Assembly (NCBI RefSeq): GCF_004216475.1
Contig: NZ_CP022303.1
Location: forward strand, 3,162,001-3,226,000
Reading direction: 5' to 3'
DNA: 64,000 nt
Origin: Thalassococcus sp. S3
Lineage (GTDB): Bacteria; Pseudomonadota; Alphaproteobacteria; Rhodobacterales; Rhodobacteraceae
Every line of letters begins with the position of its first letter. Within the stretch, counting starts at the first letter, position 1. The notes under the pieces are model-generated. The model was not told where the DNA came from, made no database searches, and saw only the letters and a list, made by a program, of their open reading frames with translations. Both the position numbers and the translations under genes were made by a program. Of the stretch, positions 27,254 to 37,762 are shown in pieces.

Positions 27254-28005
27254 CCTGGTCCCTGATCGCACACGAACCCGCGACCGGCGCCGTCGGTCTG
27301 ATTGTGTCGAGCAGGTTCTTCGCCTGCGGTGCCGTCGTGCCCTTCGTCGGCCCAGAGGTCGCCGTGGCCAGCCAGGCCTTCTGCAATCCTGTCTGGGGCA
27401 CCGAAGGCCGCGCGCGACTGGCCCAGGATGAGGCGGCGCAGGACGTGCTCGACGACCTCGTGCGCCGCGATGACGGTCAGGCCATCCGCCAGGCGCATCT
27501 TATGGACCGTGAGGGCCGGTTTGCCGCCCATACCGGCGCCGATTGCACCGATTGGGCCGGACACCTGATCGCAGACGACCATTCGGTGGCCGGCAACATG
27601 CTCAGCGGTCCGGAGGTGATCCAGGTCACCTCCGACACCTACCGCTCTGGCCATGCCCTGCCCTTCGCCGAGCGTCTGATCACGGCGATGCAGGCCGGCG
27701 AGGCGGCCGGCGGCGACCAGCGCGGGCGTCAGGCCGCAGGCCTGGTCATCCACCAGGGCGAGGATCACGCCTGGCTCGACCTGCGGGCCGACGACCATGC
27801 CGCGCCGCTCGACGAACTCGCCCGCCTCTGGGCGGTCGCACAGGAACGCTATGTCCATTTCGCCAAAGGCATGCCAACGCGCGCGCGCTTCTCCGGCCTG
27901 CCCACCCGCGAAGGGATCGATGCCGATATCGCCGCGGCGGAAAAGGAGCGCATCGCCAGCGGCCTGCCCAGCCAATCGCAGGCCGTGGACCGGGAGGACC
28001 CATGA
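27250..28005 (+). CDS. DUF1028 family putative Ntn-hydrolase
   Basis: A 251-residue protein starting MTWSLIAHEPATGAVGLIVSSRFFACGAVVPFVGPEVAVASQA. This is the DUF1028 pattern, where the SRFFACGAVVP stretch is strongly conserved, as are CTDWAGH and AGNMLSG further on. The fold is that of Ntn hydrolases but the reaction is not established to my knowledge. DUF1028 genes often sit beside GGT-like and peptide-transport genes, as here, which suggests help in breakdown of the imported compound. The start overlaps the GGT stop by four bases. Confidence 0.88.
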   Translation: MTWSLIAHEPATGAVGLIVSSRFFACGAVVPFVGPEVAVASQAFCNPVWGTEGRARLAQDEAAQDVLDDLVRRDDGQAIRQAHLMDREGRFAAHTGADCTDWAGHLIADDHSVAGNMLSGPEVIQVTSDTYRSGHALPFAERLITAMQAGEAAGGDQRGRQAAGLVIHQGEDHAWLDLRADDHAAPLDELARLWAVAQERYVHFAKGMPTRARFSGLPTREGIDADIAAAEKERIASGLPSQSQAVDREDP

Positions 28006-28083
28006 CCCTCTCGCGTAACGCCTGTGGAATTCTGCCGCGAGATATGGTGAAGCTGCACCGACCTGACACCTGATGGAGCGCGC

Positions 28084-28800
28084 ATGACGGTCATAGCCCG
28101 GCAAATCTCCGCCGCGCAGCTTCGCCACAAGATGCTGGCGATGATCACCGAAGGCCACCTGCCACCCGACGGACGGCTCCCGACCGAGCGTGAGCTGGCC
28201 GAGCGCTTCGCCGTGGGCCGCCGCTCCGTTCGCGTCGCGCTTGATCAGCTCGAAGCCGAAGGGCTGGTCTGGCGCCGCCAGGGCAAGGGGACCTTTGCCG
28301 GCCAGCCGACCGACCCCACAGGCGACCTGGCTGCGCAGATCACCGGGGAGACCAACGCCCTGCAGGTTATGGAGGCGCGGCTTTGCATCGAGCCCGAGTT
28401 GGCCGGGCTCTGCGCGCTGCGCATGCAGGATGAGGAAATCGCGCGGCTGCGCGCCCTCGCACGGCGCCAGTTCGAAGCCTCCGATCCGCAGGCGATCGAG
28501 CTTTGGGACGGCGCCCTGCACCGTCTCATCGCGCAATGTGCGCGCAACCGGCCGTTACTCACGGCCTTCGCCCTTCTCGACAAGATCCGGTCGAACCCCG
28601 ACTGGGTCGCATTGCGGGCGCGGGCGCGGTCCGACGCCTCGATGGAAGTGTCCAACAACGAACATCAGGCCATCGTCGATGCCATCGTATCCCGTCACGC
28701 CGATCTGGCCCGGACCGCGATGCGTGACCACCTCACGACCAGGTTCACCGCTCTGCGCGCCCTGCCCGGCATGGCCCCCGACCCCGGCGCCCCGGGCTGA
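28084..28800 (+). CDS. GntR family regulator, FCD subfamily
   Basis: A 238-residue regulator with an N-terminal winged helix (about residues 10-72; LPTERELAERFAVGRRSVRVALDQLEAEGLVWRRQGKGTFAG) and an FCD-like helical effector domain (about 90-225; MEARLCIEPELAGLCALRMQDEEI, then HRLIAQCARN and NNEHQAIVDAIVSR). It is the last gene of the first peptide operon, 78 bases after the DUF1028 gene. A likely target is the dyad at 19897-19915. Confidence 0.9.
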   Translation: MTVIARQISAAQLRHKMLAMITEGHLPPDGRLPTERELAERFAVGRRSVRVALDQLEAEGLVWRRQGKGTFAGQPTDPTGDLAAQITGETNALQVMEARLCIEPELAGLCALRMQDEEIARLRALARRQFEASDPQAIELWDGALHRLIAQCARNRPLLTAFALLDKIRSNPDWVALRARARSDASMEVSNNEHQAIVDAIVSRHADLARTAMRDHLTTRFTALRALPGMAPDPGAPG

Positions 28801-28807
28801 TGCGTTT

Positions 28808-29620
28808 TCAGTAAAGGCTGATCCCCCTTGCGGCCTCCAGCCCCAGCGGGACGAAGCGGTGCACGAAATCCTCCGGCGACCATTCGGCAAGTGATCCAGC
28901 CACGTGGATCGCGCCCACCGGGCGCCCATCGGGATCCAGAACCGGGAAGCCCGCTGCGATCTCTCCGTTCAGGATCTGGTTGAGGCTGACCGCGTAGCCA
29001 TTGCGCCGCGTCTCCGCCACCTTGTCGAGCACCGCGTCAATCTCCGTCAGCGTGTGCGGGGTAAAGGGGCGTCGGTCCGACCGTTCGACGATGTCACGCA
29101 CTCTTTCGTCAGGCAGCTTCGACAGGATCGCCCAGCCCCCGGAACTGCAAAACGTCGGCACCGAGTGACCCACAAGCGTGGTGTTGAATGTCTCTCGCTT
29201 GCTTTGCAGGCGCACCGCGTAAAGCACCCTGAGATCGTCGAAGAGCGACAGGTCCACCCTCTCTCTCACGGTCTTTCGCAACTCCTGGAGGATCGGCGTG
29301 GCGCGGCGGACCAGCGGATCAAGCCTGAGGTAATCCAGCGTGTGGTCCAGGATCCTGAGGTCCGGGACAAAGCCATGCCCCGACGCGTCCCTGCGAACAT
29401 AGCCCAGATTGCGCAATGTATGAACCATACGCTGCGCCCCGCTTCGGTCCATCTTGGCCATTTCCGCGATATCCGACAGCGACAGCGGCCCGTCGGCGTG
29501 GTGAAAAGCCGACAGAACCTGCATCGCCCTTTCGATCGAACGGACAAAAAGTGGATCGGCGCGTTGCGCGTCCGTTGGGGCGCGCAGGCCGGATTCGGCA
29601 CGTGTGGTGTTTCTCGGCAT
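28808..29620 (-). CDS. IclR family transcriptional regulator
   Basis: About 270 residues. An N-terminal winged helix-turn-helix (SIERAMQVLSAFHHADGPLSLSDIAEMAKMDRSGAQRMVHTLRNLGYVRRD) is followed by the IclR effector domain (about 90-260, with GWAILSKLPDERV and NGYAVSLNQILNGEIAAGFPVLDPDGRPVGAIHVAG). I choose ATG 29620; the frame is open further upstream to 29722, which would cover the divergent promoter region. The gene is divergent from the M81 peptidase operon and convergent with the GntR gene, so it probably controls the second peptide operon. Confidence 0.9.
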   Translation of the reverse strand: MPRNTTRAESGLRAPTDAQRADPLFVRSIERAMQVLSAFHHADGPLSLSDIAEMAKMDRSGAQRMVHTLRNLGYVRRDASGHGFVPDLRILDHTLDYLRLDPLVRRATPILQELRKTVRERVDLSLFDDLRVLYAVRLQSKRETFNTTLVGHSVPTFCSSGGWAILSKLPDERVRDIVERSDRRPFTPHTLTEIDAVLDKVAETRRNGYAVSLNQILNGEIAAGFPVLDPDGRPVGAIHVAGSLAEWSPEDFVHRFVPLGLEAARGISLY

Positions 29621-29705
29621 CGGTGGCACATCCCGGGCAAGTCTGTTGACAGGGCTTTCCACCCCTCGGTACGATTGTATTACGATGCACTTATATCGCT
29701 TTGCA

Positions 29706-29716
29706 ATACACTGTAT
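29706..29716. promoter_or_regulatory. Short dyad in the IclR/M81 divergent promoter
   Basis: ATACA-C-TGTAT is a perfect short inverted repeat between the two divergent genes, with a further TGTATT half-like element about 30 bases upstream. It is a candidate IclR operator; the evidence is only position and symmetry. Confidence 0.4.
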
Positions 29717-29783
29717 GCGCATCGTGTAGGCGGCCCGTATCTATGGGATGCGGGCTTGACGGGGAAAAGGACGGGACACCGCA

Positions 29784-31304
29784 ATGGCATTCCGGGTCGC
29801 GCTGGCAGGATTTCTGCACGAAACCAATACATTTGCGCCCAGCAAGGCACAGATGTCCGACTTCGTTCATGGCGGGGGCTATATGCCGATGGCCCGTGGT
29901 GCCGAGATCATCGCGGGCGGGCGGGACATCAATCTGGGCATCGGCGGTGCGATCCGGTTTGCAGAATCAGCAGGCTGGGACACCGTTCCCGTGCTCTGGG
30001 CCGGGGCCACACCGTCGGCTCATGTTGCACAGGATGCCTATGAAAGCATCACAAGCGAAATAATTTCGGGCATCTGGGACGCAGGCCCTCTGGACGGCGT
30101 CTTTCTCGATCTGCATGGCGCCATGGTCGCCGAAGAGGCGGAGGATGGAGAAGGCACGCTTTTGACCCGCCTGCGGGACGCCATCGGTCCGGACGTGCCC
30201 ATTGCCGCCGCGCTCGACCTGCACGGCAATATCACCGATGACATGGTCAGGGCCGCCGATATGCTCGTCGGCTTTCGCACCTATCCGCATGTCGATATGG
30301 CCGAAACCGGGCGGCGGGCTGCCGAACAGCTCGACCGGCTGATGCGGCAGGGCAGACCGGATGCAGCGTCCTGTCGCCGCCTGCCCTTCCTGGTGCCCAT
30401 TGCCTGGCAAAGCACGCTGGCCGAACCGGGTCGTACCCTCTACGAGCTTGTCGCGGAAAGCGAGGGGCGCGCGGTACAATCGACGTCGTTCTTCTTCGGC
30501 TTCCCCGCCGCCGATTTCCCAGGCTGTGGACCGACGGTCGTCTGCTATGCCGACACGCAGGATGCCGCGGACGCCGCGGCCAACCGGATTGAAGAGGCGG
30601 TGCTGGCGGCAGAGGCCGCTCTTGCCGGCACCTCCTATGACCCTGATGCCGGGGTGATCGAAGCGATGCGCCTGGCAAGGACGGCGGATCGTCCCATCGT
30701 CATCGCCGACACGCAGGACAATCCCGGTGCAGGCGCGGATTCCAACACCACAGGCATGTTGCGGGCGCTGGTGCGCAACGGTGCGCGCAAGGCCGCACTT
30801 GGCAACATGTTTGATCCCGACGCCGCCCGCGCCGCTCATCAGGCCGGTGTGGGGTCGACGATCAGTATCGCACTCGGCGGCACCTCCGGCATCGACGGCG
30901 ACAGTCCGTTCGAGGGCCGCTTTACAGTGGAAACCCTCTCGCAAGGAGATCTTGTGGCCAAGGGGCCATTTTATGGCGGCGCACCCCTGAACCTCGGGCC
31001 TTCGGCGTGCCTGCGCATCGACGACGTGCGCGTCGTCGTGGTCAGCCGCAAGGCTCAGATGGCCGATCAGGAGATGTACCGCTTCGTGGGCATCGAACCG
31101 ACCGAACAGGCGATCCTTGTCAACAAAAGCTCGGTCCATTTCCGGGCCGATTTCGACCCCATCGCCGAAACCATCCTGACCTGCACGGCCCCAGGGCCGA
31201 TGCCCATCAGCCCGGCCAGCCTGCCCTTTCGGCATCTGGCCCCCGGCATGCGGCTGGAACCGATGGGTCAGCCCTTTGCCCCACCAGTGGAGGCCGCACA
31301 ATAG
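29784..31304 (+). CDS. M81 family metallopeptidase (MlrC-like)
   Basis: The 506-residue protein starts VALAGFLHETNTFAP, the hallmark HExNTF motif of the MlrC/M81 family, and has GVFLDLHGAMVAE and AALDLHGNITDDMV with metal-binding Asp/His positions in the first half, then DTQDNPGAGADSNTTGMLRAL and the MlrC C-terminal domain. MlrC, the family founder, cleaves the linear tetrapeptide product of microcystin breakdown; other members act on unusual or cyclic-derived peptides. No signal peptide. As first gene of the operon with a peptide importer and two M20 peptidases, it likely acts on the imported compound in the cytoplasm. Confidence 0.9.
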   Translation: MAFRVALAGFLHETNTFAPSKAQMSDFVHGGGYMPMARGAEIIAGGRDINLGIGGAIRFAESAGWDTVPVLWAGATPSAHVAQDAYESITSEIISGIWDAGPLDGVFLDLHGAMVAEEAEDGEGTLLTRLRDAIGPDVPIAAALDLHGNITDDMVRAADMLVGFRTYPHVDMAETGRRAAEQLDRLMRQGRPDAASCRRLPFLVPIAWQSTLAEPGRTLYELVAESEGRAVQSTSFFFGFPAADFPGCGPTVVCYADTQDAADAAANRIEEAVLAAEAALAGTSYDPDAGVIEAMRLARTADRPIVIADTQDNPGAGADSNTTGMLRALVRNGARKAALGNMFDPDAARAAHQAGVGSTISIALGGTSGIDGDSPFEGRFTVETLSQGDLVAKGPFYGGAPLNLGPSACLRIDDVRVVVVSRKAQMADQEMYRFVGIEPTEQAILVNKSSVHFRADFDPIAETILTCTAPGPMPISPASLPFRHLAPGMRLEPMGQPFAPPVEAAQ

Positions 31305-31397
31305 CACCATCAAAGAGACGAGTGACCAGTTCATAAGCCGCGTCGCAACAAGGGCCACCAAACCCGGACGCACATGTTCAACCAACGGGAGTTAAAG

Positions 31398-33017
31398 ATG
31401 AAGTTACCATTCACCCTGAAACAGACGCCGATTGCCCTTGGACGTTTGATGCGAAGTTCGGTGTTCAGCGCCACGATGCTGGGGCTCGCAGCCCTTGCAG
31501 GCCCGGTCAGCGCCGAAACGCTGGTGGCCGTGAAGCACTCCGCTTTGCGCGTGCTCGACCCGATCATGACCACGGCTTACATGAGCCGCAATCACGGCTA
31601 CATGATCTATGACACGCTCTTTGCGCTGAACGCAGAGATGGTGCCCCAGCCCCAGATGGTCGACAGCTGGGAGGTGTCCGAAGACGGGCTGACCTACCGC
31701 TTCACCCTGCGCGACGGGCTGATGTTCCATGACGGCGCGCCGGTTACCGGCGACGACGTGGCCGCCTCCATCGCCCGCTGGGGCGAACGTGACGGGATGG
31801 GCCAGGTCCTGATGGATTTTGTCGAAAGCATGGGATCGGACGGCGACAACGTCTTCGTGATGAACCTCAAGGAGCCCTATGGCCTGGTGATCGACAGCCT
31901 CGCCAAACCATCCTCGAACGTGCCCTTCATCATGCCGGCGCGGCTGGCGGCCACACCTTCGACCGAACAGGTGCCCGAGCAGATCGGCTCAGGCCCGTTC
32001 AAATGGGCTGCGGATGAGTTTCAGCCCGGCGTGCGCGCCGTCTATCTCAAGAACGAGGATTACGTGCCCCGGGATGAGCCGTCTAGCTGGTCCGCAGGCG
32101 CAAAGGAAGCCAAGGTCGACCGCGTCGAATGGGTGGTGATGCCCGACGACCAGACCGCACTGAACGCGCTGATGGCCGGAGAGATCGACTATTGGGAAAG
32201 CCCGCCGTCGGATCTGTTGCCAATCCTCGATGCCAACGAAGAGATCACGGTGCGCAACCTCAACGTGCTGGGTATGCAGACGATCATGCGGCCCAATGCG
32301 CTGCATCCGCCGATGGACAATCCGCTGGTGCGCAAGGCCGCCATCGCCTCTGTCTCGCAACAGGATGTTCTCGACGCTCTGGTCGGCAATCCCGAACTCT
32401 ACAACCTCTGCGGCGCGATGTTTGTCTGCGGCACACCTCTGGCCACCGATATCGGCTCGGAAACGCTGGTGCAGGGCAACGGCATGGACATGGCCAAAGA
32501 GATGCTGGCAGAGGCCGGCTATGACGGCACGCCCATCGTGATCATGCATCCCACCGACGTGGGCACCTTACGCACCCAGCCGGTTGTCGTGGCGCAGGCG
32601 ATGCGCGATGCGGGCTTCACCGTCGATCTGCAGGCAATGGACTGGCAGACGCTGGTCGGACGGCGCGCGTCTCAGGCCGCACCCGAAGATGGCGGCTGGC
32701 ACATGTTCATGACCAACTGGGTGGGTGCGGATGTCTTCAACCCGCTGGTCAACAACATGGTGAACGGCAAGGGCCCGGAGGGCGGCTGGTTCGGCTGGCC
32801 CGACGTCCCCAAGCTGGAAGAGCTGCGCATGGCCTATGCGACCGAAACCGATCTCGACACGCAGGTGGAACTGGCTGCCGAGATCCAGAAGGTTGCGTTC
32901 GAGGAAGGCGTCTATGCCCCCATCGGTCAGTACTTCGTGCCGACCGCATGGAATGCCAACCTCGACGGCGTTCTGGACGGCCCCGCGCCGTTCTTCTGGA
33001 ACATCTCCAAGAACTGA
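31398..33017 (+). CDS. Peptide ABC transporter substrate-binding protein (family 5)
   Basis: I start at ATG 31398 with GGGAG at 31387-31391; an in-frame ATG at 31374 has no ribosome site. The 539-residue protein has a long signal region ending GPVSAE, then the family 5 pattern (LRVLDPIMTTAYMSRNHGYMIYDTLFAL; SWEVSEDGLTYRFTLRDGLMFHDGAPVTGDDVAASI). It is a periplasmic receptor for the second importer. Sequence differs clearly from the binding protein of the first operon, so the two importers are not a recent duplication. Two GC-rich hairpins follow. Confidence 0.92.
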   Translation: MKLPFTLKQTPIALGRLMRSSVFSATMLGLAALAGPVSAETLVAVKHSALRVLDPIMTTAYMSRNHGYMIYDTLFALNAEMVPQPQMVDSWEVSEDGLTYRFTLRDGLMFHDGAPVTGDDVAASIARWGERDGMGQVLMDFVESMGSDGDNVFVMNLKEPYGLVIDSLAKPSSNVPFIMPARLAATPSTEQVPEQIGSGPFKWAADEFQPGVRAVYLKNEDYVPRDEPSSWSAGAKEAKVDRVEWVVMPDDQTALNALMAGEIDYWESPPSDLLPILDANEEITVRNLNVLGMQTIMRPNALHPPMDNPLVRKAAIASVSQQDVLDALVGNPELYNLCGAMFVCGTPLATDIGSETLVQGNGMDMAKEMLAEAGYDGTPIVIMHPTDVGTLRTQPVVVAQAMRDAGFTVDLQAMDWQTLVGRRASQAAPEDGGWHMFMTNWVGADVFNPLVNNMVNGKGPEGGWFGWPDVPKLEELRMAYATETDLDTQVELAAEIQKVAFEEGVYAPIGQYFVPTAWNANLDGVLDGPAPFFWNISKN

Positions 33018-33023
33018 CCTCTG

Positions 33024-33069
33024 CCCGCCCCCGCGTGGGGCGGGTTTGCAGGCCCGGCACCGGGCCTGC
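33024..33069 (+). other. Two intercistronic hairpins after the binding-protein gene
   Basis: First stem CCCGCCCC (33024-33031) with GGGGCGGG (33037-33044) followed by TTT; second stem GCAGGCCCGG (33048-33057) with CCGGGCCTGC (33060-33069). They lie between the binding-protein and permease genes, the same place as the hairpin in the first peptide operon. They probably cause partial termination or protect the upstream mRNA. Confidence 0.6.
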
Positions 33070-33101
33070 GGTCCGATCCTGAAACGGGAGAGAGACGCAT
33101 A

Positions 33102-34046
33102 ATGTTTGGCTATATCCTGCAACGCATCCTGGCCTCGATCCCGGTCATGCTGTTCGTGGCCCTGTTCGTGTTCCTGCTTTTGAGGCTGACGCCCGGCGAT
33201 CCGGCGGCGATCATCGCGGGCGACACGGCGACACCGGAGCAATTGGAGCAGATCCGCACGGCCCTTGGGCTGAATGACCCGCTGCACATCCAGTTTCTCA
33301 GCTGGATCGGCAACTTGCTGCAAGGCGATTTCGGCACCTCCGTCCTATCCGGCAAGCCGGTCATCGAACTGATCGAGGCGCGGATGGAGCCGACGATCAG
33401 CCTCGCGCTGACCACCATTTTTCTCTCGGTCATCATCGCCGTCCCTCTGGGTGTCATTGCTGCCTGGAAGCACGGCACGCTGATCGACCGCTTCGTGATG
33501 CTGCTGTCGGTTCTGGGCTTCTCCGTCCCAGTCTTCGTCATCGGCTACCTGATGATTTCCCTTTTCGCGATGGAGCTAAAATGGTTCCCCGTGCAGGGCT
33601 TCCGCCCCATCGGGGAAGGCCTCGGCCCATTTCTCCAGCGTATCGCGCTGCCCACCTTTACCCTCACGCTCCTCTACATCGCGCTGATCGCGCGGATCAC
33701 CCGCACCTCCATGCTTGAGATCCTGGGCGACGACTACATCCGCACGGCCCGCGCCAAGGGCCTGCCCGAGATGCGCGTGCTGATGCGGCACGCGCTGCGC
33801 AATTGTTCCGTCCCGATCATCACGGTGATCGGCATCGGTTTTGCGCTGATCATCTCCGGCGTGGTGGTGACCGAAAGCGTCTTCAACCTGCCGGGCCTGG
33901 GGCGGCTCACTGTCGATGCGGTACTGGCGCGGGACTACCCGGTCATTCAAGCCGTGATCCTGCTCGCCTCTCTCATCTACGTTGTCATCAACCTGCTGAT
34001 CGACATCGCCTATGTCCTGCTGGATCCGAGGATCAGATACACATGA
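33102..34046 (+). CDS. Peptide ABC transporter permease (DppB-like)
   Basis: A 314-residue inner-membrane permease with six hydrophobic segments, starting MFGYILQRILASIPVMLFVALFVF, with GDPAAIIAGDTATPEQLEQIR in the first periplasmic loop, the EAA loop LGDDYIRTARAKGLPEMRVLMRHALRNCSVPIIT, and the VVTESVFNLPGLGRLTVDAVLARDYPVIQ block. GGGAGAGAG lies just before the start. It overlaps the DppC-like gene by four bases. Confidence 0.93.
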   Translation: MFGYILQRILASIPVMLFVALFVFLLLRLTPGDPAAIIAGDTATPEQLEQIRTALGLNDPLHIQFLSWIGNLLQGDFGTSVLSGKPVIELIEARMEPTISLALTTIFLSVIIAVPLGVIAAWKHGTLIDRFVMLLSVLGFSVPVFVIGYLMISLFAMELKWFPVQGFRPIGEGLGPFLQRIALPTFTLTLLYIALIARITRTSMLEILGDDYIRTARAKGLPEMRVLMRHALRNCSVPIITVIGIGFALIISGVVVTESVFNLPGLGRLTVDAVLARDYPVIQAVILLASLIYVVINLLIDIAYVLLDPRIRYT

Positions 34047-34932
34047 CCGATCAGACCTCCACAGCTTTTATCGCAGCCGAAAAGCCGTCCGGCCTCTCCC
34101 GGGTCCGCGCCGTCGTCATCTCCAGCCCGCTGGTGCTGATCGCAACTCTTGTACTGGCCGTCATCGTCCTCGCCGCCCTCTTTGCGCCCTGGATCGTGCC
34201 ACATGATCCTGTGCGTTTGTCTCCAGGCGTTCGGCTGAGGCCCCCCGATGACACCTATTGGCTGGGCACCGACCAGTTCGGTCGCGACCTCTTTTCCCGG
34301 ATCATCACCGGCGGACGCATCTCGCTTGTGGTGGGCCTGGGCGCGGCCATTGCCGCCGTGTTCGCCGGACTGCTGCTGGGGCTTGCAGCGGGATATATCC
34401 GCTGGCTCGACGCGGTGCTGATGCGGATGGTGGACGGGCTGATGGCGATCCCGAACATCCTGCTGGCCATTGCCATCGTGTCGCTTTGGGGCGCAAGCCT
34501 CTGGACCGTTCTCGTCGCCATCACCATCCCCGAGGTGCCGCGTGTCGTGCGGCTTGTCCGCTCCGTCGTGCTGTCGGCGCGGGAGGAGCCTTATGTGGAG
34601 GCCGCCATCGCCGCAGGCTCCTCGACCCTGCTGATCATGCGCCGACATCTTCTGCCCAATACGGTCGCCCCCCTGATCATCCAGGGCACCTATATCTGCG
34701 CTTCGGCCATCCTGACCGAGGCGATCCTGTCCTTCCTCGGCGCCGGGATAAACCCCGAGACACCATCCTGGGGCAATATCATGGCCGAGGGGCGGATCTT
34801 CTTCCAGATCAATCCCGGCATCGTGCTCTGGCCCGGCCTCGTCGTGTCCGTGGCCATCCTGTCGATCAACCTTCTGGGCGATGCCGTCCGCGACGCGCTT
34901 GACCCGCGCATGGCCAAACGGGGGATCGAGAG

Positions 34933-34936
<4 letters not shown>
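34043..34936 (+). CDS. Peptide ABC transporter permease (DppC-like)
   Basis: A 297-residue permease starting at ATG 34043, overlapping the DppB-like stop. It carries WLGTDQFGRDLFSRIITGGRISLVVG, the EAA loop SAREEPYVEAAIAAGSSTLLIMRRHLLPNTVAPLII, and the usual C-terminal INLLGDAVRDALDPRM. It forms the channel with the preceding subunit. The next gene, the double ATPase, overlaps by four bases. Confidence 0.93.
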
Positions 34937-36573
<1,637 letters not shown>

Positions 36574-36598
36574 CCACACAGACAAAGGATTGTCTCAC

Positions 36599-37762
36599 AT
36601 GGGTATTCTTCCCGTTATCGCCGACAGCCAAGATGAGCTGACGGACATCTTCAAGGACCTGCACGCCTACCCCGAACTGGGGTTCGAGGAGACCCGCACC
36701 GCCGGGATCGTGGCCGACAAGCTGCGCAGCTACGGCGTGGACGAGGTGCATACCGGCATCGCCAAGACCGGGGTCGTGGGCCTGATCCACGGCAAGAAAG
36801 CAAGCGACCGGCGTATCGGTCTGCGCGCGGATATGGACGCCCTGCCGATCGATGAGGAAAGCAACCTTCCCTATTCGTCGAAAACCGCCGGCGTGATGCA
36901 TGCCTGCGGGCACGACAGTCACACCACGATGCTGTTGGGCGCGGCCAAGCACCTTGCCGCGACACGGGATTTCGATGGCACCGCCGTGCTGATCTTTCAA
37001 CCGGCCGAAGAGGGGCTGGGCGGCGCGCGGGGCATGCTGGCCGAAGGACTGTTCGACAAGTTTCCCTGTGATGAGATCTACGGGATGCACAATATGCCCA
37101 ACGGGCAGCCGGGCAAGGTGGGCATCTGCAAAGGCGCGGCGATGGCGGGCGCGTCGTTCTTTGACATCGTGGTGCAAGGCAAGGGCAGTCATGCCGCGAT
37201 GCCCCAGCAATCGCGCGACCCGCTGGTTATAGCCTCGGCGCTGGTGGGCCAGTTGCAGACCATCGTGGCGCGCAATGTGGGGCCGTTGGATACCTGCGTT
37301 CTGTCGGTCACCAAGCTGCATGCCGGATCGGCCTACAACGTCGTGCCGGACAGTGCCACGCTTGCTGGCACCATCCGCTACTTCAAAGACGAGGTGCGCG
37401 ATCTGGCCGAGCAGCGCATGAATGAGCTTTGCGACGGGCTCGCCAAAGCCTACGGGGTCGAGATCAACCTGGACCTGCGCAACATCTTCGACGTGCTGAT
37501 GAACGACGCGGACCTGTCGGATGCCTACATGGATGCCGCCAGCGATATCGTCGGACCCGAGAATATCTCGCGCACGGAAGAGCCAGCCACCGGTTCGGAG
37601 GATTTCGCCGACATGCTGCAGGTCGTACCGGGCGCTTATTGCCGAGTGGGCCATACGGGCACGATGGGGCTGCACAATCCGGGCTTCTTTCTCGACCCCG
37701 AGATCCTGCCCATCGGCGCGTCGATCATGGCGCGCATCGTAGAGCGGCGGTTGCCGCTATGA
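36599..37762 (+). CDS. M20 family amidohydrolase/peptidase (hippurate hydrolase-like)
   Basis: A 387-residue cytoplasmic enzyme starting at ATG 36599 with AAAGGA at 36584-36589. M20D pattern: LHAYPELGFEETRTA near residues 20-34, GLRADMDALPI near 76, MHACGHDSHTTMLLGAAK near 101 with metal-binding Cys/His, and FQPAEEGLGGARGML near 136 with the catalytic Glu-Glu. Such enzymes cut N-acyl or aminoacyl amide bonds (hippurate, IAA-amino acids, aminobenzoyl-glutamate, short peptides). It overlaps the next M20 gene by four bases. Confidence 0.92.
   Translation: MGILPVIADSQDELTDIFKDLHAYPELGFEETRTAGIVADKLRSYGVDEVHTGIAKTGVVGLIHGKKASDRRIGLRADMDALPIDEESNLPYSSKTAGVMHACGHDSHTTMLLGAAKHLAATRDFDGTAVLIFQPAEEGLGGARGMLAEGLFDKFPCDEIYGMHNMPNGQPGKVGICKGAAMAGASFFDIVVQGKGSHAAMPQQSRDPLVIASALVGQLQTIVARNVGPLDTCVLSVTKLHAGSAYNVVPDSATLAGTIRYFKDEVRDLAEQRMNELCDGLAKAYGVEINLDLRNIFDVLMNDADLSDAYMDAASDIVGPENISRTEEPATGSEDFADMLQVVPGAYCRVGHTGTMGLHNPGFFLDPEILPIGASIMARIVERRLPL

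Noticed and set aside
25466..27271. A 601-codon minus-strand frame opposite the GGT-like gene
   Set aside because: Shadow frame caused by third-position GC; composition and lack of motifs do not support a gene.
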